Assembly (NCBI GenBank): GCA_963729935.1
Contig: CAVSPW010000007.1
Coordinates: forward strand, 48,966 to 112,965
Direction of reading: 5' to 3'
DNA: 64,000 nt
From: CAIKMD01 sp963729935
Lineage (GTDB): Bacteria; Pseudomonadota; Alphaproteobacteria; ATCC43930; CGMCC-115725
Part shown: positions 41,114-49,208 of the stretch, one piece after another
How the letters are laid out: each line of letters starts with the position of its first letter
Position numbering within the stretch: position 1 is the first letter of the stretch
Notes under the pieces: generated by a model
The model's input: only the letters and a program-made list of their open reading frames with translations
What the model was told of the DNA's origin: nothing
Databases searched by the model: none
Program-made: the position numbers and the translations under genes

Positions 41114-41961
41114 AGGAGGCCGTGGCGCAAGGCGAGCCAGAGCTTCATCGGCTTGGGCAGCTTGATCGGCTCGCCGAGCTTGAGCCAGCCGCGGCGGCGC
41201 AACCGGGTCAGCTGCGCGTGATAGACGGCGCCCATCGCGCGCGCGGGCCGCATCGGGCGGCGCGGGCACCGCGCCATGGCCGCACGCGCCTGCGCGAAGT
41301 GGCTCTCGGCGCGATCGGCAAGAGGCTCGCACGCCGCGGCGAGATTGGGATGGCGCAAGACTTCATCCGGCACCGTGGCCGCGATGCCGGCCCCTTGCAA
41401 GAATTCGCGCGGCAGATAGAGCCGGCCGCGCTCCGCATCCTCGGCGAGGTCGCGCAGGATATTGGTCAATTGCAAGGCGCGGCCGAGGTGATGCGCGACC
41501 TCGTCCGCGGTCTCCGAATCGACACCGAAGGCGCGCACGGATAGCCGGCCGACCGCGCTCGCCACCCGATCGCAATAGAGATCGAGCTCCGCGAGGCTCG
41601 GCGCGTCGATCGGCGCGCCCGCATCCATTTCCATGCCGTCGATGACGGCGAGGAAATCCGCGCGCCGGAGATGGAATTTGGCGGCGTCCGCCGCGAGGAT
41701 GCGGCCCAGATCGAGCGCGCTCGTGCCGGCAAAGATCGCGTCGATTTCGCGCCGCCACGCCGCCAACGCGTCGCGCTTGGCCGTCTCGGGCTCGTCGCTG
41801 TCGGCGATGTCGTCGACTTCGCGGCAGAAGGCATAGATCGCGTACATCGCGTCGCGCCGTGCCTCGGGCAGAAGCCGCATCGCCCAATAGAAGGACGTAC
41901 CCGCGGCCGCGACCTTGTCGCGAATGGCGGCGCGCAAGCCGATCTCGCCGGCCTCGCTCAT
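41110..41961 (-). CDS. hpnD: Presqualene diphosphate synthase HpnD
   Basis: This 283-residue trans-prenyltransferase joins two farnesyl diphosphates into presqualene diphosphate. It has SFYWAMRLLPEARRDAMYAI, the first Asp-rich motif (CREVDDIADSD, about residues 46-56), LYCDRVASAVG, and the second (LTNILRDLAEDAERGRLYLP). Start chosen at MSEAGEIG (41961), which overlaps the hpnC stop by 4 bp; an ATG four codons earlier is also possible. It belongs to the hpnC-hpnD-hpnE trio found together in nearly all hopanoid loci. Confidence 0.95.
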   Translation of the reverse strand: MSEAGEIGLRAAIRDKVAAAGTSFYWAMRLLPEARRDAMYAIYAFCREVDDIADSDEPETAKRDALAAWRREIDAIFAGTSALDLGRILAADAAKFHLRRADFLAVIDGMEMDAGAPIDAPSLAELDLYCDRVASAVGRLSVRAFGVDSETADEVAHHLGRALQLTNILRDLAEDAERGRLYLPREFLQGAGIAATVPDEVLRHPNLAAACEPLADRAESHFAQARAAMARCPRRPMRPARAMGAVYHAQLTRLRRRGWLKLGEPIKLPKPMKLWLALRHGLL

Positions 41962-42803
41962 CGTCCGCGCCATAGGCCCAGAAGGAGCGCCGCGGCGAAG
42001 TCGCCTTTCGTCAGCTTGACGCGCCGCGCCAATGGATCGCCGCGGCGCAAGCGGCGCGCCAAACGCGCGGCGAGGTCGACGATGACGGCGCATTCGCAGC
42101 GCAGCCCGGCGCTTTTGACCAGAGGCGGCAAAGCCCGCGCCTCGGCAATGAGCGCCTCGGTCTTGTCGAGCAGGCGATCGATCACGCAGCGCAGACCCTT
42201 GCTCGATTGCGGCGCCTGGAGATCGTCGATACGGGCGTGGCAGGCTTCGAGATCCTGGCGCGGGAGGTAAACGCGATCGAGATTGCGGTGATCCTCGGCG
42301 CAATCCTGCAAATGGTTCAGGACCTGAAGCGCGCTGCACAGCGCATCCGATGCCGGCCAGGCGGCGCGGTCCTCGCCGTGGAGGTCGAGCAGCTGGCGGC
42401 CGACCGGCGAGGCCGAATAGCGGCAATATTCCATGAGATCGGCCCAATCCGCATAGCGCAGCTTGGTCGCGTCGAGCCGGAAGGCGCGCAGCACGTCGCG
42501 GCAATGCTGGAACGTCGTGCCGGTCTGCAAGAGGCTTTCGCGCATCGCCGCGGCCGCGGGCGAATCATGGCCGGGCGCGCCGTCGAGCACTTCTTCCATG
42601 CGGTCGAGACGGCGGATTTTCTCGCCCGCGGCGAGAGCGGGATTGTCGGCGATGTCGTCGGCGTTGCGCGCGAAGCGATAGAAGGCATGCACATGCGGTC
42701 GCAGATCGCGGCGGATGAGGAACGAGCCAACGGGAAAATTCTCGTCGCCCCGGCCCTTGCCCGAGGGCGTCTCGACCGCCGCCTCTAGAAGCGGCTCTGC
42801 CAT
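41958..42803 (-). CDS. hpnC: Hydroxysqualene synthase HpnC
   Basis: This 281-residue squalene/phytoene-synthase fold protein converts presqualene diphosphate to hydroxysqualene. Typical motifs are GDENFPVGSFLIRRDLRPHV (about residues 20-39), FYRFARNADDIADNP, MEYCRYSASPVGRQLLDLHG and NHLQDCAEDHRNLDRVYLP. Start chosen at MAEPLLEAAV (ATG 42803); the longer frame adds non-homologous residues. The start lies 19 bp inside the end of hpnB, which is consistent with translational coupling. Confidence 0.94.
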   Translation of the reverse strand: MAEPLLEAAVETPSGKGRGDENFPVGSFLIRRDLRPHVHAFYRFARNADDIADNPALAAGEKIRRLDRMEEVLDGAPGHDSPAAAAMRESLLQTGTTFQHCRDVLRAFRLDATKLRYADWADLMEYCRYSASPVGRQLLDLHGEDRAAWPASDALCSALQVLNHLQDCAEDHRNLDRVYLPRQDLEACHARIDDLQAPQSSKGLRCVIDRLLDKTEALIAEARALPPLVKSAGLRCECAVIVDLAARLARRLRRGDPLARRVKLTKGDFAAALLLGLWRGR

Positions 42804-44065
42804 TGCACACGCCCTTTCCACTCGCCGCCCCTTCCCCGCCAATGCCGCCACGCCGAGTTGATCGTTGCCGCGAGATAAACCGAAGCGGCCGCCGGAAGCA
42901 ATGGCGCCCAGAATAGCGAGACGCCGTAAAAGCGCAGCATCGGCGCGTAAGTCAACGCCATCGCCGCCCAGGATACCGCGCCGATCCAGGCCGCACCGCC
43001 GCCCGCCAGCAAAAGCAAGGGCGGCAGCAGATAGGCAATGCCCATCCCCAGCACCGTGCCCGCGAGCAGCACGGGCGAATATCCCAGCTGGGTATAGGCG
43101 GTGCGCGCGACCATGTTCCAGATATCGGCGATCCGCGGATAGGGCCTAAGGCTCACCGTCCGCTGCGTCAGGCCGAGCCAGATCGACCCGCCGCGCTTGA
43201 CCGCGCGCGCGAGCGCACAATCGTCGATCAGCTCGCCCTTCAACGATTCGTAGCCGCCGATGCGCTCATAGGCGCTGCGGCGGATGAGGATGCAGCCGCC
43301 GGCGGCGGCGGCCGTGCGGCGCCTCGGGTCGTTCGACCAGGCGAAAGGATAGAGCAAAGCGAAAAAGAAGACGAAGGCCGGAATGAGAAAGCGCTCGGCG
43401 AAGCTCTCGCAGCGCAGCTTCACCATCAAGGAGACGAGATCGCGGCCTTCGCCTTGAAGCCGGATCACCAGCTCGGCGAGATTGGTGGCATGATGCGCAA
43501 TATCGGCATCGGTGAAGAGATAAAGCTCGGGCGGCGTTGCGATCTGCCGCACGCCTTCGCTGAGCGCCCAGAGCTTGCCCGTCCAGCCCTGCGGCAGCGG
43601 GCGCGCCGAAACGATCTGCAGCCGGTCCTCCTTGCCCGCGGCGGCGGCGCGCGCCACTTCGGCCGTGCCGTCGCCGCTGTGATCGTCGACCAGCACGATG
43701 CGGAAGGCGCCCGGATAATCCTGCGCGAGCAAGGATGCGACCGCCGCGCCGACCACCGCCGCCTCGTTGCGCGCCGGGATCACCGCGACGACGCTCGGAA
43801 GATGGTTCTCGATGTCGTTTCGCACGGCGGCGCCGCGCTCGATGCGCGCCGCGCCTGGGCTACATGAGTCGTCGGTCTGGCTGCGCACGACGGCGCCGCG
43901 CTCGATGCGCGCCGCGCCTGTGCTACGCGAGTCGTTGGTCTGGCTGCGCACGACGGCGCTGCGCTCGATTCGCGCCGCGCCTGTGCTACGCGGGAGCCAA
44001 AAAAAACCGCGGCCGAGGATGAGATAGAGCCAGATCGCGAGCGTGAGGAGCGCCAGCGCGATCAT
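42785..44065 (-). CDS. hpnB: Hopanoid-associated glycosyltransferase HpnB with inserted repeats
   Basis: This 426-residue family 2 glycosyltransferase has an N-terminal membrane anchor (about residues 2-24). The catalytic domain runs from about residue 89 (VVAVIPARNEAAVVGAAVAS, LVDDHSGDGTAE, YLFTDADIAH, then AAAGGCILIRRSAYERIGGY), followed by C-terminal membrane helices. Residues 26-88 consist of three copies of a 21-residue unit (consensus RSTGAARIERGAVVRSQTDD plus S), absent from ordinary HpnB. It is encoded by a 63-bp tandem repeat. The substrate of HpnB is not firmly known. The start at 44065 overlaps the true hpnA stop (ATGA). Confidence 0.9.
   Translation of the reverse strand: MIALALLTLAIWLYLILGRGFFWLPRSTGAARIERSAVVRSQTNDSRSTGAARIERGAVVRSQTDDSCSPGAARIERGAAVRNDIENHLPSVVAVIPARNEAAVVGAAVASLLAQDYPGAFRIVLVDDHSGDGTAEVARAAAAGKEDRLQIVSARPLPQGWTGKLWALSEGVRQIATPPELYLFTDADIAHHATNLAELVIRLQGEGRDLVSLMVKLRCESFAERFLIPAFVFFFALLYPFAWSNDPRRRTAAAAGGCILIRRSAYERIGGYESLKGELIDDCALARAVKRGGSIWLGLTQRTVSLRPYPRIADIWNMVARTAYTQLGYSPVLLAGTVLGMGIAYLLPPLLLLAGGGAAWIGAVSWAAMALTYAPMLRFYGVSLFWAPLLPAAASVYLAATINSAWRHWRGRGGEWKGRVQWQSRF
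43820..43999. repeat. Three tandem copies of a 63-bp hairpin-forming unit within hpnB
   Basis: Copies start near 43820, at 43883 and at 43946, spaced exactly 63 bp. Copies 2 and 3 are almost identical; the copy nearest the catalytic domain (lowest coordinates) is more diverged. Each contains GGCGC...GCGCC arms that fold into an imperfect hairpin around CATCGAG on the minus strand. The period is a multiple of three, so the reading frame of hpnB stays open. An 8-base run of A lies at the high-coordinate end. Confidence 0.85.
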
Positions 44066-45070
44066 CGCGGCACCATGCCCGCCGCGCGGAACCAGGCGAC
44101 CGCATCGGCGAGCGCCTCCTGCGCCGGCCGCGCGCGATAGCCGAGTGCGCGCTCGGCCTTGGCCGAAGAAAAAAACATCTTCTTCCTTGCCATGCGCAAC
44201 CCGTCGCGGGTGACGAAAGGCTCCTTGCCGCTCAGACGCGCCCAGGCCTCGGCGCCGAGCGCGATCGGCCAGATCGCGGGAATGGGAATGCTGAGGCGCG
44301 GCGGCTTGCGCCCGGTCAGGAGCGCGATGCGGCGCAAGATTTCGGCCAAGCTCGAGATTCTCGCCGCCGAGGATATAGCGCGCGCCGACGATGCCTTTTT
44401 CCTCGGCGAGGAGATGGCCCGCCGCCACGTCATCGACATGGACGATGTTGAGGCCGGTATCGACGAAGGCCGGCATCCGGCCCGACGCCGCCTCGACGAT
44501 CATGCGCCCGGTCGGCGTCGGCTTCAGGTCGCGCGGGCCGATCGGCGTCGACGGGTTGACGATGATTGCCGGCAGGCCGCGCGCGGCGACGAGACCGCGC
44601 ACGACCTCTTCGGCCATGAATTTCGAGCGCTTATAGGGACCGATCATGTCGGCCAAAATGCTGGGCGTGGTCTCGTCGGCAAGGCCGCCGCCCGCCACGA
44701 TGCCCAAGGTGGCCACGCTGCTGGTGTAGACCACGCGCTCGATCCGCTGCGCGAGCGCGGCCTCCATCAAGAGCCGCGTGCCCTCGACATTGGCCCTCAT
44801 CATCTGAGATTCGTCGCGCACCCAGAGCCGGTAATCGGCCGCGACGTGATAAAGCGTGCCGCAGCCTTCGATCGCGGCCGCGAGCGAGGCCGCATCCTCG
44901 AGCGAGCCGATCCGCGCTTCGACGTCGAGCCCTTCGACATTGCGCCGGTCGCTTTGCGGCCGCAGCAGCACGCGGACCTTGCGACCTTGCGCAAGCAGCG
45001 CGCGCAGCACGGCCGCGCCGACGAATCCGGATGCGCCGGTGACAAGAACGGGTTTCGCTGAAGCCGGCAT
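44062..45070 (-). pseudogene. hpnA: Hopanoid-associated sugar epimerase HpnA, frameshifted
   Basis: The first 239 codons encode an NAD-dependent extended-SDR epimerase/reductase: VLVTGASGFVGAAVLRALLA at the start, YTSSVATLG, and the IGPYKRSKFMAEEVV active-site Tyr/Lys segment. After GARYILGGENL the matching C-terminal part (LAEILRRIALLTGRKPPRLS, then ALGYRARPAQEALADAVAWF) continues in another frame to TGA at 44062. One extra G near 44353 explains the shift, and 1009 bp is one more than a multiple of three. Repaired, the protein is 335 residues, normal for HpnA. As given, the frame runs through into hpnB. Its exact reaction in hopanoid synthesis is not settled. A sequencing error is the likeliest cause. 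Confidence 0.85.
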
Positions 45071-45094
45071 GAAGCGCGCGGGGACGATCTCGCG

Positions 45095-46288
45095 TCAGGC
45101 GAGAGCGGCGCGCCGCGCGTCGCCGCCGATGAGCTGGCGCGCCATCGCGCGCGCCTCGTGATCGAGGGCATAGACATCATCCAGCCCGGCGATGCGGCGG
45201 CCCGGCATGCGCTCGAGCGTGCGCTCGACGGTCGCAGCGATGTCGAGGAAGCCGATGCGCTCATCGAGAAAGGACGCGACCGCGATCTCGTTGGCGGCGT
45301 TGAGCACGGTGGGCGCGCCGCCGCCCGCCACCAGCGCCGCGCGCGCGATGCGCAACGCCGGAAAGCGCTCGGGATCGGGCGCCTCGAAGGTGAGCTGGGC
45401 GAGTTTCGCCAGATCGAGCCGCGGACTGGGCGCCGCAATCCGGTCGGGCCAGCCCAGCGCATTGGCGATCGGCGTGCGCATATCGGGCGAACCCAGCTGC
45501 GCCAGCACCGAGCCGTCGCTGTAATAAACGAGGCCGTGCACGACCGATTGCGGATGGACGACGACGTCCAGGCGCTCGCTCGACAGCGCGAAGAGGTGAT
45601 GCGCCTCGATGACTTCGAGGCCCTTGTTCATCATGGTGGCGGAATCGACCGAGATCTTCGCTCCCATGCGCCAATTGGGATGGGCGACCGCCTGTGCCGG
45701 CGTCGCCGCCGCCATCGCTTCGAGCGAGACCTTGCGGAAGGGCCCGCCGCTCGCCGTCAGCACGATCTTCTCGATCGCCGCGCGCTGCGCGAATTCGAAC
45801 ACTTGGAAGATCGCATTGTGCTCGCTATCGACCGGCAGGAGCCGCGCGCCATGCGCTTGCGCTTCCTTGGTCACGAGCTCACCGGCGCAGACCAGCACCT
45901 CTTTATTGGCGAGCGCCACGATCGCGCCGCGCCGCACCGCCGCCAGGGTCGGCGCCAGCCCCGCCGCGCCGACGATCGCCGCCATCACCCAATCGGCCGG
46001 ACGCGACGCGGCCTCGACCACCGCCGCGGCACCCGCCCCGGCTTCGATGCCGCTGCCCGAAAGCGCGTCCTTCAAGGCGCGGTATTGGCTTTCCTCGGCG
46101 ACGACGGCGAATTTGGCGTTGAGCGCTTTCGCCTGCTCGGCCAGCCGCGCGACATTGCGCGACGCGACCAGCGCCTCGATCGCATAGGTCTCGGGATCGG
46201 CCGCCAGAAGCTCGGCGGTGTTGCAGCCGATCGAGCCGGTCGAGCCCAGAATGGTGACGCGCCGTTTCTGCGCCGGGCTTGCGCTCAT
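45095..46288 (-). CDS. dxr: 1-deoxy-D-xylulose 5-phosphate reductoisomerase
   Basis: This 397-residue enzyme makes 2-C-methyl-D-erythritol 4-phosphate in the MEP route. It shows the NADPH motif ILGSTGSIGCNTAELL (about residues 13-28), LANKEVLVCAGELVT, the metal and substrate motifs LLPVDSEHNAIFQ, LTASGGPFR and NWRMGAKISVDSATMMNKGL, and EAHHLFALSSERLDVVVHP. All are intact. It is the first gene of the minus-strand hopanoid operon, with hpnA beginning 24 bp downstream, so an early isoprenoid step and hopanoid synthesis are likely coexpressed. Confidence 0.96.
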   Translation of the reverse strand: MSASPAQKRRVTILGSTGSIGCNTAELLAADPETYAIEALVASRNVARLAEQAKALNAKFAVVAEESQYRALKDALSGSGIEAGAGAAAVVEAASRPADWVMAAIVGAAGLAPTLAAVRRGAIVALANKEVLVCAGELVTKEAQAHGARLLPVDSEHNAIFQVFEFAQRAAIEKIVLTASGGPFRKVSLEAMAAATPAQAVAHPNWRMGAKISVDSATMMNKGLEVIEAHHLFALSSERLDVVVHPQSVVHGLVYYSDGSVLAQLGSPDMRTPIANALGWPDRIAAPSPRLDLAKLAQLTFEAPDPERFPALRIARAALVAGGGAPTVLNAANEIAVASFLDERIGFLDIAATVERTLERMPGRRIAGLDDVYALDHEARAMARQLIGGDARRAALA

Positions 46289-46344
46289 CGAAACCGAACT
46301 CCTTGATTTGGCGAGACCATCTTAGGGGCAAACGACGCAAACCC

Positions 46345-47055
46345 CTACATAGCAGTTTCAGTATTGTTTTCAATGAGTTCTTCGACTCGGTCGCGAATTC
46401 GCCGCAAGCTGGGATCGGCGATGCCCAAAGCCTCCAGATGGGCGGCCGTATCGAAGAGATAGGCCGCGCAAGACCCCAGATAGCCGCGCGCCTTGGCGAC
46501 GATCTGCGCCACGCGCTCTTCGGGCAAAAGCCCGGCATAGCGCCGATAGCGCCGATTGCTCGCGAAGCCGATCGCCCAACCGCGCCCGCCGGGCGAGAGC
46601 GTGCGGAGCCAGACGGGGTCATAGGCCGCGGTGATCATCTCGCGCCGCCAGATGAGCTCCAATTCTTCCTGCGCATCCTCGGCGGCGATGCGATAGGCGA
46701 CGCCGCGGCACAGGCCGCCGGGCACGAGACCCAGCACCAGGCCGGGCGCAGCCGGCGTCCCGCGATAGAGCTCGGTCCAGAGGCAGAAGCGACGGTGATA
46801 GCCGCGCACGGCGACGAGGCGGCGATCGACGAAATCGACGATCGGATTCCAGATCAGCGAGCCATAGGCGAAGAGCCAGACATCGCCGCCGCCATCGGGC
46901 CGCTCGCGCAGCATGGCGTCGACCGAGCGGCGATGCTGGGCCTCGCTCAAGAGCCGCATCGTCGGATCGGCGGCCATGATCCGCGCGCGCAAGGCGCCGC
47001 CGCGCAAGCTCTCGCGCGTGATCGTGTGGGGGGAAGACGGAGATCGCATCATCAA
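46345..47055 (-). CDS. chaC: ChaC-type gamma-glutamylcyclotransferase
   Basis: This 236-residue protein has the ChaC signature VWLFAYGSLIWNPIVDF (about residues 59-75), followed by LWTELYRGTPAAPGLVLGL and GVAYRI. It has the EELELIWRREMI region containing the catalytic Glu candidate. ChaC enzymes break glutathione to 5-oxoproline and Cys-Gly in the cytosol. The first 30 residues are basic and unlike the core, so a later start (for example MAADPTMRLL) is possible. It is divergent from the PAS gene. Confidence 0.88.
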   Translation of the reverse strand: MMMRSPSSPHTITRESLRGGALRARIMAADPTMRLLSEAQHRRSVDAMLRERPDGGGDVWLFAYGSLIWNPIVDFVDRRLVAVRGYHRRFCLWTELYRGTPAAPGLVLGLVPGGLCRGVAYRIAAEDAQEELELIWRREMITAAYDPVWLRTLSPGGRGWAIGFASNRRYRRYAGLLPEERVAQIVAKARGYLGSCAAYLFDTAAHLEALGIADPSLRRIRDRVEELIENNTETAM

Positions 47056-47110
47056 AAGAATGATAGACGAAACGCATCGATCCTGCCCAATTTTGGTGGC
47101 GGGCGCACCA

Positions 47111-47131
47111 CCTTGGAGTCATCTTCCAAGG
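47111..47131. promoter_or_regulatory. Short inverted repeat in the chaC-PAS divergent region
   Basis: CCTTGGA (47111-47117) and TCCAAGG (47125-47131) form a perfect 7-bp inverted repeat with a 7-base spacer, the geometry of a dimeric repressor site. It lies 56 bp before chaC and 77 bp before the PAS gene start. A possible -10 (TAGAAT, 47174-47179) serves the PAS gene but has no good -35. Confidence 0.3.
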
Positions 47132-47207
47132 ATGCATGGGCAAAGTCGACGCACGCGCGTGAAATCGACGGTGTAGAATAACATCCTTCTGCGAAGGGGT
47201 GTCGCGC

Positions 47208-47735
47208 ATGAGCTTTATGGATTTCGCGGCCGTCATCGAATCGCGGGCACTGCGCGATGTCGCGCTGCACTGGCAGGCGGCGCGCGGCGGCAGGCGCATG
47301 CCGGGCTGGAGGGACATCGATCCCGCCGCGATCGCGCCCTATCTGGGAATCGTCTGGTCCTGGAAATACGACCGCGGCAGCGATTCCTTTACCGGGCGTC
47401 TGGCCGGCGACGAGATCACCCGGGCCTTCGGCAAGGATTTGCGCGGCAAGAAGATGGAAGATTTCTTCGCCGGCTGGCAATATGACCGGATCTTTGCGCG
47501 GCACAAGCGCGTCGTGACGGAGCCTGCTTTCGCCCATGGCAGCGGTCCGGTCTTCATTCATGCCGAACGCTATGGCATCGGCGAGCGGATCATCATGCCG
47601 CTCGCGGCGGACGGCATCCGGGGCGACGGGATTTTTGGTGCCACGATCTATTCCGTGCCGCCGACCACCCCGAAAGAACCGACAGCGCCGCCCGCAGCGC
47701 AAGCCGAGACCGTCGCGTTCTTCGCGCTCGATTGA
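47208..47735 (+). CDS. PAS-domain protein (PAS_5 type)
   Basis: This 175-residue cytosolic protein resembles the alphaproteobacterial PAS_5 family. It shows the N-terminal LHWQAARGGRRMPGWRDIDP (about residues 20-39), then IAPYLGIVWSW, FTGRLAGDEITRAFGKDLRG and a C-terminal beta segment (ERIIMPLAADGIRG). The family is a stand-alone sensory domain whose ligand is not known. A Pro/Ala-rich tail ends it. ATG 47208 was chosen over GTG 47199 because GAAGGGG sits at the right distance from the ATG. It converges on livF with a 10-bp gap. Confidence 0.8.
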   Translation: MSFMDFAAVIESRALRDVALHWQAARGGRRMPGWRDIDPAAIAPYLGIVWSWKYDRGSDSFTGRLAGDEITRAFGKDLRGKKMEDFFAGWQYDRIFARHKRVVTEPAFAHGSGPVFIHAERYGIGERIIMPLAADGIRGDGIFGATIYSVPPTTPKEPTAPPAAQAETVAFFALD

Positions 47736-47745
47736 GCGCGCGCCC

Positions 47746-48462
47746 TCACGCCACGCCGAGATAGGCCTTGCGCAATTCGGGGTCGCTTTCGAGCTCCTTG
47801 ACCGGACCGGCGCGGACGATCCGTCCGGTCTCCATGACATAAGCGCGGTCGGCGATGCTGAAGGCGGCGAAGACGTCCTGCTCGACGAGAAGGACGGTGA
47901 CGCCGGATTTGCGGATCTCGGAAAGGACGCCGAGGAGCTGATCGACGATCACCGGCGCCAAGCCCAGGCTCATCTCGTCAACCATCAGGAGCTTGGGCTC
48001 GGCCATGAGCGCGCGCGCGACCGCGCACATTTGCTGCTCGCCGCCCGAGAGACTGCCGGCCATCTGCCGACGGCGATCGGCCAAGATCGGGAAGATCTGG
48101 TACATGCGCTCGAAGTCGCGCCCGATGGCCGCGGCGTCGCGCCGGCAGAAGGCGCCCATGCGCAGATTTTCTTCTACCGACATGCGCGGGAAGAGCTGTC
48201 TTCCTTCGGGCACTTGGACGAGGCCCAAGGCAAAGGCTTTTTCGGGCGAGAGCGGCATCAGATCGCGGCCCGCAAAGCTGATCGAGCCCCGCGCGGCGAT
48301 GACGCGCGAGAGCGCACGCAACAGCGTCGTCTTGCCGGCGCCGTTCGACCCGACGAGCGCCACGATCTCTCCCGCCGCGACCGTGAAGTCGAGACCGAAG
48401 AGCACCGGCACCGCGCCATAGCCCGCGCTCAAGCCCGACACCGCAAGCAAGGTTTCGCTCAT
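47746..48462 (-). CDS. livF: ABC transporter ATPase, LivF type
   Basis: This 238-residue ABC ATPase has Walker A GSNGAGKTTLLRA (about residue 38), the Q-loop, signature LSGGEQQMCAVARAL and Walker B LLMVDEMSLGLAP. The MSLGL form of Walker B and the C-terminal YVMETGRIV are typical of LivF proteins for branched-chain amino-acid-type uptake. It overlaps livG by 4 bp (ATGA) and ends the livH-M-G-F operon. Confidence 0.93.
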   Translation of the reverse strand: MSETLLAVSGLSAGYGAVPVLFGLDFTVAAGEIVALVGSNGAGKTTLLRALSRVIAARGSISFAGRDLMPLSPEKAFALGLVQVPEGRQLFPRMSVEENLRMGAFCRRDAAAIGRDFERMYQIFPILADRRRQMAGSLSGGEQQMCAVARALMAEPKLLMVDEMSLGLAPVIVDQLLGVLSEIRKSGVTVLLVEQDVFAAFSIADRAYVMETGRIVRAGPVKELESDPELRKAYLGVA

Positions 48463-49208
48463 TGGCGCCTCGTGCCGAGATAGGCCTCGATCACGCGCGC
48501 ATCGGACAGAACCGCGTCGGGCGGCCCTTCCGCGATTTGCTCGCCGTGATGCAGGACGAAGACGCGGTCGCTCAAGCTGCGGATCGCGCGCATCACGTGC
48601 TCGATCACGAGAATGGTCACGCCGGATTGGCGGATCTTCTTGATGATCGTCACCACCTCGTCGATCTCGGCATGCGTCAAGCCCGCCATCACCTCGTCGA
48701 GCAGCAAGAGCTTCGGGCGCATGGCCAGCGCCTTGGCAAGCTCGAGCCGCTTGCGGTCGGGACCGCCCAGCTGATCGGCGTGTTGATCCATGCGATGGAG
48801 GAGGCCGGTGAAGTCGAGCACGTCGCGCGCCCGTTCTTGCGCCGCCGCGCGGTTGCGCTCGCCGCCGTGGAAGCCGAACAGCGCGCCGATGGTGACGTTC
48901 TCCAGGACCGAAAGCCGCGGAAAGGGCTTCATCACCTGGAAGGTCCTTCCGATGCCGAGATGCGCGCGGCGCTGCGGCGGCAACCGGTCGATGCGCGCGC
49001 CCTCGAAGAGGAGCTCGCCGGCATCGGCGAAGAGCGTGCCGCTGATGAGGTTGATGAGCGTGGTCTTGCCGGCGCCGTTCGGCCCGATGAGACCGAAGAT
49101 CTCGCCTTTCCGCAAAGCGAAGCTGATATCGCCAACCGCCTGGAGACCTTGAAAGCGCCGCGTCAGACCGCGCGCCTCGAGCAGGGGCGCTTCGCCGGGC
49201 GCGCTCAC
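48459..49208 (-). CDS. livG: ABC transporter ATPase, LivG type
   Basis: This 249-residue ATPase has Walker A GPNGAGKTTLINLISG (about residue 44), the LivG-specific GIGRTFQVMKPFPRLSVLEN segment, a family-variant signature (QLGGPDRKRLELAKAL) and Walker B LLLLDEVMAGLTHAE. VIEHVMRAIRSLSDR carries the H-loop. It starts with GTG at 49208, overlapping the livM stop (GTGA). It pairs with LivF to power the LivHM channel. Confidence 0.93.
   Translation of the reverse strand: MSAPGEAPLLEARGLTRRFQGLQAVGDISFALRKGEIFGLIGPNGAGKTTLINLISGTLFADAGELLFEGARIDRLPPQRRAHLGIGRTFQVMKPFPRLSVLENVTIGALFGFHGGERNRAAAQERARDVLDFTGLLHRMDQHADQLGGPDRKRLELAKALAMRPKLLLLDEVMAGLTHAEIDEVVTIIKKIRQSGVTILVIEHVMRAIRSLSDRVFVLHHGEQIAEGPPDAVLSDARVIEAYLGTRRQ

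Noticed and set aside
42785..45070. A genuine bifunctional HpnA-HpnB fusion protein
   Set aside because: The part between the two domains is out-of-frame hpnA; the conserved HpnA C terminus is intact in the other frame, so the fusion is an artefact of one inserted base.
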